From Acanthosepion pharaonis (Eukaryota > Mollusca > Cephalopoda > Sepiida > Sepiidae), in contig CAHIKZ030002090.1 of the NCBI GenBank assembly GCA_903632075.3, positions 456,001 to 520,000 of the forward strand: DNA of 64,000 bases. The letters run 5' to 3'. Shown piece after piece: positions 23,104-33,057 of the stretch. The translations under genes and the position numbers were made by a program. The first letter of the stretch is position 1. Every line of letters begins with the position of its first letter. The notes below the pieces were generated by a model. The model had not been told where the DNA came from. It ran no database searches and worked only from the letters and a program-made list of their open reading frames with translations.

Positions 23104-23136
<33 letters not shown>
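23104..23136. repeat. (TA)n microsatellite
   Basis: TA tract of about 33 bp. Confidence 0.95.
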
Positions 23137-23140
<4 letters not shown>

Positions 23141-23579
23141 CGTTGTTTACAAGTATTCTATATTGGAATGAATATACTGACTTGCTGCTAAGCCGATTAA
23201 TATGAATTTTTTTTAAAGGAATCATTTTATTATTGACTGATATGGCAGGAGTGTCCACGTTAAAGCATTGTAACAATTTTACCATTTGTCATGTGTTCCT
23301 ATGTATTATGTTCTTTCTTGCTATTCTTATAAGAATTAAATGGATGTTATTTTTTGATATGACACTTATTACTTCAAACTTTTTAAAAAAATTTTTTAGT
23401 CGGAACCAGTCTGATTCGACGTGCTTTGGTCGATCGACTACGAAGCAATCAAGGATTCTATTTTGCCTTTAAAGCACATCCACACGTTTCCAAAACGTAA
23501 ACAAAGCAATTCCTAAAGAATTCATGGATTAAACTTGAATGAGTAAATGTGTAAAGACAAAATAAAACCTTGATTCTGA

Positions 23580-23738
23580 AGTTCTTCGTAGCCGAGTAGT
23601 AAAAGCACGCCGGATCAGACACTGGTTCGAATCCTGCCAGAGGGCAAGTTTTCGAGTATGCAAAACAGGTAGAAGAAATAAATATTGGTTAAAATGAACG
23701 AAGCGTCTACTCAAATACAAGTAGACACTAAAATAACG

Positions 23739-23739
<1 letters not shown>
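23580..23739 (+). repeat. SINE-C with tRNA-like head
   Basis: TCGTAGCCGAGTAGTAAAAG is A-box-like and CTGGTTCGAATCCTGCCAG contains a B box in a nearly closed T arm. The body has TTTTCGAGTATGC, then CTACTCAAATACAAGTAGAC and ACTAAAATAACGTT, running directly into a TA tract. Body and tail match 60460-61028. This is the clearest head of the family. Confidence 0.7.

Positions 23740-23781
<42 letters not shown>
23740..23781. repeat. (TA)n microsatellite after SINE-C
   Basis: About 42 bp of TA directly abutting the SINE-C tail. Confidence 0.96.
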
Positions 23782-23786
<5 letters not shown>

Positions 23787-24142
23787 ATGTTATTTACGCA
23801 ATCTCTTTCATTAAAGAATGAAATACTTCGCTCCTTTTAACATGCCTCTTTGCATGTAATTTTAGAAAACTGGAACAGGGTTCAATTAGATATCAAATCC
23901 AGAAAATGGCGCTCACCCATCGCATTTAATTTTGCCAATAATAAAAATGCATAAACTGTGGATCAATACCTTAAAGCATTCACTCAGAACAGTGAAATGC
24001 AATATGGCGATTTTTGTAGAAATAAAAGAAATTTGAACTTTTCTTCCCTAATAACGATAAATTATATACGCATAGATTTCAAAACGAACGAATTAGTTTA
24101 AAGTTTCAGTTATTAACCTTTATATGCACTTTAAAAATGCAC
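23782..24142. other. No recognised gene
   Basis: AT-rich sequence without features I can name. Confidence 0.5.

Positions 24143-24215
<73 letters not shown>
24143..24215. repeat. (GT)n(TA)n microsatellite
   Basis: About 18 bp of GT followed by about 55 bp of TA. Confidence 0.97.
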
Positions 24216-24218
<3 letters not shown>

Positions 24219-24874
24219 TGTGTTTGAGAATAAGCTTATAGTTATGAGCTATGAGCAGATAAATGCGAAATTTGATTAAATTTAAGGGCCGACTAATACT
24301 CAGGATATCGCGTTTCACATCGAAAAAGCAAACCAAAATAGAAGGCGCGTGCCGACTTTATTATTTTCATTCTAAAGCTGAAATTTTCTGCTTTTAAGAG
24401 AATAGACTGGTTTTGGGTTTAAGTAATAAAAAGAGTGCTTGATTTTCTATTAGCAAAATGAGATTTTTTTTTCTAAACACATATTCGGTGCGGAAATCAT
24501 TTAATAATTAAAGAGGCGTCATTGTGTGCCATGGACGAGATGGGGGCGAGGATAAGAGAGAGAGAGAGAGAGAAATATATAGCATAAAATATTTTGATCA
24601 AAAAAATTGTATCAACGAGCGTGTCCGACATTTTTGTCACGCGCTTGCGTGTTAAGAGGAACGTAACAAATAGCAAACACAAAGCTTAATTTCCTTTAAA
24701 GGATTTTTTTTATTATAGATTTCCGATTTATTATAAATGGTACAACAATTTAGAACTTAACATCTGAATTTCTAGAATGAGGATTTATTATTTACACGCG
24801 GTCGTTTGTCTTCAACTTTGTACTTGTCCATCTGGGTAACCTACAAGCAATTGAACCCTTTATTAAACTACGGA
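24216..24874. other. No recognised gene; (GA)n at 24555-24573
   Basis: A short GA repeat is the only simple sequence. The nearby inverted words GAGCGTGTC and CACGCGCTTGCGTG are not a clear structure. Confidence 0.45.
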
Positions 24875-25200
24875 AAAATAGTCTTGTGGATTAAAGTGTT
24901 GGCTCGTGAATATGATGACATAATTGCGAGTTAAAACCCTGTGCCGGGTAGTGTGTACGTGGGCTCAGTGGAAACAGGGCGAGCAATAATCGAGCGATAC
25001 TAAATAAAAACGAAGCGAGATATCACAAAACATGGGCAGTGCAACGAAAACAACCTATCCCCGTAGATTAAATAAAGGGTTAAGTTCAAAATTCCTTATA
25101 GGTTACCGAATCGACATACACCTGATAAAGACCAGAGAGCACAACGGCCGAAATGTTATGATAAAGATGAGGACAATAGTCCGTTTATATAATGTCAATT
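24875..25200 (+). repeat. SINE-H, full copy: tRNA-like head plus hammerhead-like core
   Basis: The head has an A-box-like TGTGGATTAAAGTGTTGGC and a B-box-like GCGAGTTAAAACCC. The body has CTCAGTGGAAACAGGGCGAG, CATGGGCAGTGCAACG and TAGATTAAATAAAGGGTTAAG. The 3' part has CCTGATAAAG, 16-18 nt, then CGGCCGAAATG (core at 25122-25154), then GATGAGGACAATAGTCCG (25167-25183). The same order of blocks is found at 42855-43200, 43366-43690 and 53414-53745, with 5'-truncated copies at 43200-43365, 54945-55165 and 61795-61965. It would be transcribed by pol III from the head. In this copy the core has drifted (CTGATAA, GAAAT). Confidence 0.8.
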
Positions 25201-26394
25201 AATATCTGAATTTCAAAAATTCAGAACAGACTCGTCGATTGTATGACAAAAATGACATTGTTCGTTGGTAAAATATTTCATCAGAAATCACTCTCCTAAA
25301 ACAGTTCCGGGGGCACCATGACGTCTAGTTTATTTCCTACTATTTCCGACGAGAAGACATTTTCTCATTTTAATATCCTCTACTCTCTAGGCAGAAATAT
25401 TTTCATTAGTGGAGAAAATGAAAAGCGGAGGGGGGGGGGACGAAACATTAAATTCGAAGTGAGTTAGGAAAGCCTAAAATCGGTTTGAAATGCAACCAAA
25501 CACTCAAAGTATCCATTATTTCACTTCTCGCCCCCACCCCTTACCGAAAAGATTTGTTGTACGATTGATATTTCAACATTAACAACTATTCTATAGTTCC
25601 TATCTCATCTTCAACTATATATGATGATAGGGCATCATTATTCTACGCCGTTTGGGTTAGTCATTTTCATTCATTCATCTTTTTGCTCCTTCAATCTCGC
25701 CGATTTATTCTTGCAACCAAAATCAATACTTTTTTCGAACCACTAAAAACCTTCACCAAATCCAAACTACTTTTAAAGAGAGAACTTTAACAGTAATCTT
25801 ATTACAACCGAGTTCGTGAATTTAAAACTGATAAATTTAAGTTAAATAGAAAGATTGACTCGAAATCCAGTCTACCTAGAAGGGCAAAGTCGTGAGGAGG
25901 GAAAACGGTCTGCCAAGAAGGAAACTGGGGAAAACGGTCTGCCAAGAAAAAAGGAAAGTTATAAGAATTGCTGAACTAATTTTTTAAAATGTTCAGCGAG
26001 ACGGAAAAATGTACTATATTCTTGAAGCATTTATCCTTTTTGTAACAAAAATACAATGTCTGGGATCGTTTGCCGTGCATGAATGTCGAGATTAATTCTC
26101 GTGGCTCTCTTGGTTGGTATTGTGTGACAAAATCTGTTCATTGATTGAAAATATATGAAGTGAAGCAACTACAATCGCCCACTGGTAAACTTTAAAAAAA
26201 AATTCTTTCCTGAAATGACTTTTCTGATGAAAAATTTACAGTCGAACATCGACCGCCCTATCAAAAAAAAAAAAAAAAAAAAAAATTAGGTTTGTATAAA
26301 TCTTCAAGTATCGATCTTTTTTTTGGTTACTTAAATGTACTGTTATGCTGAATAACTATAGTCACTTTACTAGGTCATTTAGTTAACTGTAAGA
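25201..26394. other. No recognised gene; short tandem duplication at 25901-25948
   Basis: GGAAAACGGTCTGCCAAGAA occurs twice within 26 bp of itself near 25901-25948. A G-run lies at 25431-25439 and an A-run at 26263-26285. No gene or bounded element seen. Confidence 0.45.
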
Positions 26395-26830
26395 ATAGAT
26401 CACGGAAAATGTACCAGAAATCCGAAGACGCATTGGAATAGGGAATCTAAGTATTAAAATGGTCTTATAAAGGAAGAAAGGAATGCGATGTAATGTGTCA
26501 CTTCCTACATAGCAGTAAATGTTGAATGATCTTCACATATGAAGTGAAGGATAGAAGTGGATTCAAGGCGAATGCTAAAAATAACAGGGACAGATCATTT
26601 TTGGGGGGGGAAAAAGACATTTTGAGGACATACGAGGAAAGAAGGCTCGGAGAATTTAATATTTAAAAGGCATAAATCGAGAAAGGGGGAAAACGGCAAG
26701 AAACGTAGTTCAGATTGTGATCCTTGTTCTAACACCTATTCAAAGACAAATAGGAATAACAAAAGGAGTGTAGAAAAGATGTTGTGGAGAACTATGATCG
26801 CTTATATGTTAGGATATGGCATATGAAGGC
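26395..26830 (+). pseudogene. RTE-like LINE 3' end, heavily decayed
   Basis: In broken frames the + strand gives a block resembling RRMLKITGTDH near 26555-26600, then EERRLGEFNI near 26628-26665, then LLWRTMIAYMLGYGI near 26770-26820. These correspond in order to the RRMLRIPW, KxGLExL and LWRAMVAHVLKG blocks of the copies at 17195-17515 and 46285-46660. Many stops and frameshifts. Confidence 0.5.
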
Positions 26831-27394
26831 AGGTATGCTTGTGGGTACTTATTTCTGATATTACGAGATATCGTCATTAGTAAAGTCTGTCGACTATAAT
26901 TTTTGGTCGGATTCGTTTTACTACAAGAAAATTCACTTATTCTAATATATAAAGAAAACGAAATCACCTCAAGGATTCTTTCAGCTAGTGTCTTTGCACA
27001 AAAACAGACACGGGTCGCCAGTTACCCCGTCCCGTATAGTTCAAATGTACGCAAGAGATTATATTGAAATGCAAATAGATTTTTCCACATTGATTAATTT
27101 ATGCTAATTTACGGATTCATACTGTGGTTTAAAAACCGAAACATTTTGGATTGTATTTTTTTTGTGTGTGAATATTGTATTAATTTTTTGGGGGGGGGTG
27201 GCGGAGAGACAATGATCATTTTCAGATACGTCCTACTATTTAACCCATAGCTGGGGAAAGAAGAAATGGATTCATACATTTTCCCAAGGGTATATTCGCG
27301 TAAGTGAATGTAACGAACAAGACTGGAGTTCTCATTTCGAGTTGCTATTCATTACAACATCAGCACATCCTTTCTACGCAGAGAATAAAATCTA
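26831..27394. other. No recognised gene; GGTTTAAAAACCGAAAC hairpin at 27126-27142
   Basis: ACTGTGGTTTAAAAACCGAAAC is a small helix followed by GAAAC, a further weak example of the CTGAxGA, helix, GAAAC layout. A G-run lies at 27190-27198. No gene seen. Confidence 0.4.
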
Positions 27395-27428
27395 TAGTTT
27401 AAATGCCGATCGGGCGGCATTTAAACTA
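27395..27428. repeat. Perfect 14-bp stem-loop beside the Helitron end
   Basis: TAGTTTAAATGCCG, loop ATCGGG, CGGCATTTAAACTA. It directly abuts the 3' terminus of the Helitron-like element at 27426. Confidence 0.85.
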
Positions 27429-27959
27429 GCTCCCGTGGAGGGCTCTTAATTGAGCCTTCATCATTGGGCCCTCATCACAATAGGTAGGTAGGGAAGAGTA
27501 GATACGATAGGCAACAATAAACTACAGAACTTAAAATTAATCGCCGCATTTAAGTATTGCATTAATACTTAATCTTACCTTTTAAAAGTTTTCTTCTGTC
27601 GCCACTTAATTGAAAGACAATTTGATGTACATGGTTGGTTGTACGGAAAGTAAGGACCTATTTTTTTTTTTATAAGCGACTTTCGCAATTAATTTCTATT
27701 ATACACAAATTTCTTTCCAATTTATAAAAATTGTTACCATAAAAAAAACATCACGTAAAAAATATTTCAAAACAATTGTAGAAATGAAAACTTGGGAATC
27801 TAAAATTTCAGAATTACGGATTCCCGATCCAACCCTAAAAGTTTTTAATTTGCTCACGGGATCGGATTGATTCCAAAACGGTATTTGTTGAGCTACAGCC
27901 TCTAGGGGTGAAGTCGAAAAGTGTGATTGACACACTGACATTCGCATTTATTATATAGA
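27426..27959 (-). mobile_element. Non-autonomous Helitron-like element
   Basis: On the minus strand the element begins TCTATATAATAAATGCGAAT, preceded by A. It ends with GGCTC-AATTAA-GAGCC, 11 nt, then CTAG followed by T. A 5' TC end, a 3' hairpin about 10-12 nt before CTRR, and insertion between A and T without target duplication are the hallmarks of Helitrons. About 534 bp long, it has no Rep/helicase coding, so it would depend on an autonomous partner. The open frame of 82 codons inside it is not recognised. Confidence 0.65.
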
Positions 27960-28413
27960 TATAACAAGCCTTATTACTAGAAGAGGCAAAATTATATAGT
28001 AAAAATTGATGCAGTATAAAAACAACATTTGTTTATTACATTTTTGTTTTGCACAGATGATGTTGAGTTTTAATTAAGAGAAATTAATTTAGCGCTATTT
28101 TTAGGATACTGTTAAATATCGTTCAGAATGATTATATATAAAGAACAAAGCGGATATTAATGACCCATTTCATTCATATTTTTCTAAAGTTTTCAATCAG
28201 AATTTGCTAAAAATTAATTTGTTATTGAATACAGCGATATTTTTTTCAGTGTCATTGTATGTAAAATATGTAACAAAAATAATGAGACAAAATTAATCTA
28301 TCACCGTAAAAAAGAAACAATTTATCATAAGAGTTGAAAATTTATAAATTCTATGTTAAAATATGTAGAAAGAGTTTAAAAAAATAAATAAATAAAAATA
28401 ATGCTTATGACCA
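27960..28413. other. No recognised gene
   Basis: AT-rich, ending in (AAAT)n-like sequence just before the SINE-A copy. Confidence 0.5.
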
Positions 28414-28706
28414 TATGGTGGAGTAATGGATAGCGGCTCGGATTGAGGAATCGGAGAGCCGAGTTCGAATTTCAGTCAATTCATTACATTCACTTACGTG
28501 CTAATACTAGTGGGAAAGGTATGAATCCTCTTCTCCCCCTGGGTAAATAGCAGGACAGACCGGGTTCTATAGCCTTCGGTGGCAAATGGTCTACTGCAGA
28601 AAGAAATGGCAACCTACTACGAGAAAAAAATCTGCCTCGTCAGTCATGAATCGAAAGATCCATGATCACCTAAGCGTGTATCACGCATGGCACATAACTG
28701 ACTGAC
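28414..28706 (+). repeat. SINE-A, longest copy
   Basis: A-box-like TGGAGTAATGGATAGCGG and B box GAGTTCGAATTTC. The body contains GGGTAAATAGCAGGACAGAC, GGTGGCAAATGGTCTACTGC, ATGGCAACCTACTACGAG and CTGCCTCGTCAGTCATG. The tail AAGCGTGTATCACGCATGGC, CATAACTGACTGAC is also seen at 8742 and 55355. It includes the central block missing from 8485-8742. Confidence 0.87.
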
Positions 28707-28775
28707 CCGACTACCAAAGTTAAGCAGCGTTTCGTCTAAATAAGTGACCGATGGATACGATCTCGTTACGAACAG
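28706..28775 (+). pseudogene. Partial 5S rRNA-like sequence at SINE-A 3' end
   Basis: CCAAAGTTAAGCAGCG followed by AAGTGACCGATGGATAC corresponds to the box A and box C parts of a 5S rRNA gene with an internal deletion. It begins where the SINE-A sequence stops. Short and diverged; could be chance apart from its closeness to the fuller 5S sequence 300 bp downstream. Confidence 0.4.
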
Positions 28776-29080
28776 AAAGCCTCGATATGCAATTTGAAAG
28801 TCACTGGAAAGAGTTACAAGGGCTTTTAGTCCTAATAAGAAGTCATAGATTATAAATTCCAGATTTTTTTTAAGTAGCTGTATTCAAATTTGACTAAATA
28901 TTAAGCAACTCCACTACGTATATCAGTGTAGCTTAAGCAACTAAAAATAAATAAATAAAACTAAAAAAAAAAAAAAAAAAAAAAATTACTAAAAGCGCCA
29001 TTTTCTACCGTATTTAATTATTTTTACAAATTCTATTTTATAGTTTTTGTGATGTTTGTTAAAACCCAAGTATTAAGAAG
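28776..29080. other. No recognised gene; A-run near 28965
   Basis: AT-rich spacer between the two 5S-like sequences. Confidence 0.5.
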
Positions 29081-29199
29081 GCTTACGGCCACACTAAGTC
29101 GAATCACCGGTTCCCGTACGATCAATAAAGTTAAGCAACATTGAGCATGGCCAGTACCTAGACGGGTGACCGCATGGGAATACCAGGTGCTGTAAGGTT
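29081..29199 (+). rRNA. 5S rRNA-like sequence (gene or pseudogene)
   Basis: 119 nt, the usual 5S length. It starts GCTTACGGCCACAC and ends GGTGCTGTAAGG, so the terminal helix CTTAC / GTAAG closes. The internal promoter is recognisable: box A-like AAGTTAAGCAACATTGAGC and box C-like GTACCTAGACGGGTGACCG, then TGGGAATACCAGGTGC. Several changes from the usual animal consensus (for example CCAGTACCTAGACG) and the lack of a T-run terminator argue for a pseudogene or a 5S-derived retroposon. A SINE head begins about 5 nt after its end. Confidence 0.75.
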
Positions 29200-29204
29200 A
29201 GATG

Positions 29205-29330
29205 TGCGGGTGGTGTAATGGATAATGGCTCGGAATTGTTGGATTCATTATATTCATTTACGTACAAATAGTATTGGGGAAGGTGTGAATACACCTCTTC
29301 TCACCAGCTACGGGTTAATTAATCAGTTTT
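29205..29330 (+). repeat. SINE-A copy with deletions, fused behind 5S
   Basis: GGTGGTGTAATGGATAATGGC is the SINE-A head. The B box region is deleted. ATTCATTTACGTACAAATAG, GGGGAAGGTGTGAATACACC and CAGCTACGGGTTAATT follow in family order. Truncated at the 3' side. Confidence 0.65.
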
Positions 29331-29422
29331 TATCACAAAGCCATTATTATCTCCAGAAAAATAATTCTGGAATCTAAAAAAATATTTCTGGGTTTTAAAT
29401 AACCTGCAAAAGGTTGTCAAAC

Positions 29423-29461
<39 letters not shown>

Positions 29462-30110
29462 AACAAATCAATGAATCACCTTGAGGACTAACTATTGCGC
29501 AAAAATTAATCAAATGGATTCCTGGTCAAAGTTTTAAGTTGTTTGGGCGGCGTGGGGATGGAATGTATTTATCGAAACATATCTTATTTGAAGAAGAAAA
29601 AATCATTATGAATTTTGAACGCATTTAATTCAAATATCGTGAGGAAAGGAAATTTCAAGTTCCCACATTTTTATCATAAATTCATCCGTCTTGTTTAATT
29701 GCAGCAATAAATACAGACATTTGTGACTAACCTATTGATGGCGTTTAAGGTTTGTGGTCATTTCTCATACAACGAATGTAAGCAACATAAAAACAACTTT
29801 AAAAGCAAGTCTTGTTATTTTCCGGCGACCGGAAAAATAGGCCAGGAAAAGATTTAAAGAAAAGGTTTTAAATTTTGTTTCTGACTAGGAAATTTTCAGG
29901 AAGTTTACAGTGAAGTTTTACACAAAAGACAGTGATTCGGTTTAGTTAAAATGACAAAGTTAAAGCCAATATTTACTTTGCAAACCCAACCCACCGCTAA
30001 AACATTGAAAGATCTCGAGTTTGCAAAGACTAATATATTAAAAACTTTCTCCAGGGTAAAGTCAATAATTTAGTGACCACACTTGAATTATGCGTGGACA
30101 GACCAAAAAG

Positions 30111-30151
<41 letters not shown>

Positions 30152-30234
30152 AGACTTTTGTGGAATTATAATAAGGTAAATAAAAGAATTACATATACAG
30201 ATAGTGTAAGAGTTAGCGACACAGAAAAATCTGT
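29331..30234. other. AT-rich with long A-runs, no gene seen
   Basis: A-runs of about 35 bp at 29427 and about 38 bp at 30110. The open frames across them are poly-F or poly-K artefacts. Confidence 0.5.
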
Positions 30235-30475
30235 GTTACGTCCATACTCTCACAAATATTCTTGAGGAAGGCATGAAACCATCTCTTCTCTTAATCCTCA
30301 ACCAGGGCTAAATACAAATACTGACGGATCCCTCTTAGCTTAAGTTGGCAACCAGTCTAGGAGAAAAACGGAATTCAAGATCAGCTTGAAGAGAAATGGC
30401 CTCTATCAGGCTATGTTACCCTAAACACACAACTGCTGTTATGGTTCTAGCATATGTGGTGCCTCTACAAACTTA
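30235..30475 (+). repeat. SINE-A-related element with alternative tail (SINE-A')
   Basis: TCTTGAGGAAGGCATGAAACC and CAACCAGGGCTAAATACAAAT parallel the SINE-A body. The tail CCAGTCTAGGAGAAAAACGG, AATTCAAGATCAGC matches 33200-33260 instead of the usual CTGCCTCGTC tail. The head is too decayed to place an A box. Confidence 0.55.
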
Positions 30476-30810
30476 ATGGGGGTACGAGACTAGTGAAGTG
30501 ACATAATAGTTAGCTTTTATTAGTAAGCTCTTACAATTACTGTTGATTTTTGATGAGTTTCTATAATAAAGTCATTAGCAATGTATTTGCATTATACATA
30601 TACGCACACAAAGATAATAATATAATATTATATTATATTGTCGATTTAGCGCCGGGGCGCTTATTTAAAATTTTTAAAGAAAACATTTTGACGAAATTAT
30701 GCTGTCTAAATTCCCAGGTCCAAATAAGCGTACCACTTTTGTTTCTCACTTATTCATTTAGTCGCTCTGGGGAGAGTATTCAAGAGAGGCGCTAAACCGT
30801 GCATTTACTC

Positions 30811-30852
<42 letters not shown>
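30811..30852. repeat. (GT)n(TA)n microsatellite
   Basis: Short GT run then about 33 bp of TA. Confidence 0.94.
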
Positions 30853-30859
<7 letters not shown>

Positions 30860-30939
30860 AAACTCTTATAAAACTTTCAGTTATTCTGTTTGGATAAGTC
30901 TTTTTCTTATGTACATCGTCTTTGTCACGTTGTATTGAT

Positions 30940-31013
30940 AATGTTATAACTTATGAATATATCCTGAAGATGGTTTATTAGACCGAAACGTCTGACGTTG
31001 ACATATTAACATT
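30940..31013 (+). ncRNA. Type I hammerhead ribozyme-like hairpin
   Basis: Core box CTGAAGA at 30964-30970 and GAAA at 30985-30988. Helix II is GGTT/GACC (30972-30984; last pair T-G) with one extra T before it. Helix III is ACG/CGT with a TCTGA loop (30988-30998), followed by T30999 as the expected cleavage nucleotide. Helix I pairs GACATATT (31000-31007) with AATATATC (30956-30963), one C-A mismatch. It continues as AACATT with AATGTT (30940-30945) after a 10-nt one-sided bulge, where natural hammerheads often have a tertiary-contact loop. Reference: hammerheads of Penelope-like elements and retrozymes. The extra T beside A9 departs from the consensus, so activity is uncertain. Confidence 0.5.
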
Positions 31014-31104
31014 AAAACAGCATAATTGTATATAAGGATTTGTTTGTTTTTTCCGTATATATTTTTCTTCATACTGTCGGATTTATATCCATATATTTGC
31101 TTAC

Positions 31105-31107
<3 letters not shown>

Positions 31108-31142
<35 letters not shown>
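31108..31142. repeat. (TA)n microsatellite
   Basis: TA tract of about 35 bp. Confidence 0.95.
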
Positions 31143-31147
<5 letters not shown>

Positions 31148-31515
31148 CTGTCGGTAATACTTGCAACTTTAAAAAAATTTTTTTTTTTTACTACTGAATG
31201 TTCTTGGCTACTTATATTTTGTGCACAACTTACAGGTTAATGGCCGAAACTGATTTAATAAGTTTTTGAACAGGTGGAACTAAGGAATGTAGTTTATCTG
31301 AACGCTTTCTATGAAAATAGCGATACATGTGACATCAAAGAGAGACGATCCATATCGAATAAAACAATAGCAATTGCACTGATTAATTATAGCCCTTATA
31401 ACTATTCACACTAATCAAAAAGGTTCCCCCGGCCACATTTCCACTAGACGTTCTGAGTCACTGGAGATATTTTGTTCGTTTTACGCTTATCAGATGATGC
31501 GCTGATAACACACAC

Positions 31516-31517
<2 letters not shown>
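31143..31517. other. No recognised gene
   Basis: AT-rich spacer with a T-run at 31180. Confidence 0.5.
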
Positions 31518-31566
<49 letters not shown>

Positions 31567-31574
31567 GTGTGTGT
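31518..31574. repeat. (TA)n(CA)n(GT)n microsatellite
   Basis: About 36 bp of TA, then ACACACACAC and GTGTGTGT, self-complementary at the end. Confidence 0.95.
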
Positions 31575-32394
31575 ATGTGAATATAATGAGCGACAACAGG
31601 AAACGGAAGGCCTCGTATGGTCAATATATAAGTAATGGTCATTTATTTGTACTAATTACAAGAGGAAGAGAGGGATGGATGGCAAGAGAGAGAAAGGAAA
31701 CTTGTAGGTTACGTCATGATGTGGAATTTTCTTTTTAATGGTGAAAGATAGAGAGCGAGAAAGGGAGATCGTTTTCCACTTCACCGAATTAACGAGATGA
31801 ACTCAAAGAGATTTTGATCCAGTTATTTAATATAAAAGAAAAAAAAAAAAAAGTTCCTGTGCTTTCAACTTGATTAAAAGAACTGGCTGTCCTAAAATAA
31901 AATAAAAAAATAATAATAATCATCATCAACTATTTCAAATGGTATTTATCTTTTACTGGGACGTATTTAGGTGATTAAAATATATTCTCGAATGGTGGTG
32001 GAAATATCAGAATTAACACAGAACGGCTATAAGCTTCAATTACATAGTCATACATATTAATCAAATATTGACGATGATGTGGGAGGCGGGGTAGTTGAAT
32101 TTTTTTTTTTTTTTACACAGTGTTGGAGAAATGTTAGTGTAAATTCATTTTTTTTTATTGATATTGTGTACACAATCACTTAACATTAAAAACATCATTT
32201 GCAAAAAAAAAAAAAAAAATTTAGAACCTACAGAAACGAATATTGGTTAGTACAAAGTTTTCTTGCTCAAAGCCATTATTTTTGGATATGATTGCTGTTG
32301 CTGACAAAAATATCGAAAAGTTGCTAGAATTTCAACGGCATGGACAGCACAGCTGTTAAGAAAGTTGGTTCACGGTGTCGTCCTAGACAATTCT
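31575..32394. other. No recognised gene
   Basis: Purine-rich at 31660-31780 (AGAGGGATGG, AGAGAGAAAGG), then AT-rich with homopolymers at 32100 and 32203. Confidence 0.5.
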
Positions 32395-32900
32395 TCTCTC
32401 CAGAATCCATCTTGCATATCTATAAGTCTACCATTCATCCATGCTTATAATATTGCTGCCACATAATGTCCGGTGCCCCGGCTATATATCTATAGATCCT
32501 TGAAAAAAAATCCAAAGACATTGAATCAGTATAATTGGTCCTGATTTGTCTTATTCCATTATTTTCCCCCCACCGGCGTAAAGTTGCTTCTTTCCTTTTT
32601 CTAAATGTACTTTTATAATAATTGTTTGAACTCTTCGATATGCCACGTAGACTTTATGAATTTAAGCGCAGTACTAGATTGGCGATGAGGTCTCATCAAT
32701 TTACAGTTGAATTGGCTAGATGCAAGTTCTATGATAACAGATTCTTTTCTCGCACTTGGAATTTTGCTGGCCCCATGCTTTCCAGTCAACTTTGATAATT
32801 CAAAAATTTAAGTTCAATGTCAATCGTTATCTACTGTCCTCCTGATTACTTTTCCTTAGTAATGTCTGCTATCTAATTCTTCCATACCCAATAACCCCTT
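32395..32900 (+). pseudogene. Jockey/CR1-like LINE 3' coding end
   Basis: Across frameshifts the + strand reads YKSTIHPC, SGAPAIYL, then PRRLYEFKRSTRLAMRSHQF, VELARCKFYDNRFFSRTWN, and near the end NVNRYL-like sequence. This is the order YKSTIRPCxEYC ... SHRR ... TRxxxRSHxFTVELxRC ... NSFFPRTxxLWNSLP ... FKxxVNRYL at the C-terminal side of the reverse transcriptase in Jockey/CR1-type LINEs. It is the most complete of the fragments in the window and shows which part the others (5254, 34750, 40165, 45535, 54585, 56703, 56935, 63635) come from. Confidence 0.75.
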
Positions 32901-33035
32901 GTGTCAGTGTCTTTACCGCCTTGCTTGGAGTGAACACGCTTTAAAAAAAATCTAAAGTTAAGCATTAAGTCTGAAAGTGAACTCTAGATCAACAGTAGAA
33001 ACAACAGTCTAAGGCTCAGCATCAACAAGATCACT

Positions 33036-33057
33036 ATATATATATATATATATATAA
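33036..33057. repeat. (TA)n microsatellite
   Basis: Short TA tract of about 20 bp immediately before a SINE head. Confidence 0.9.

Noticed and set aside
23580..23650. A functional tRNA gene
   Set aside because: A and B boxes and a T arm are present, but no acceptor stem closes around them, and the sequence continues into the SINE-C body seen elsewhere.
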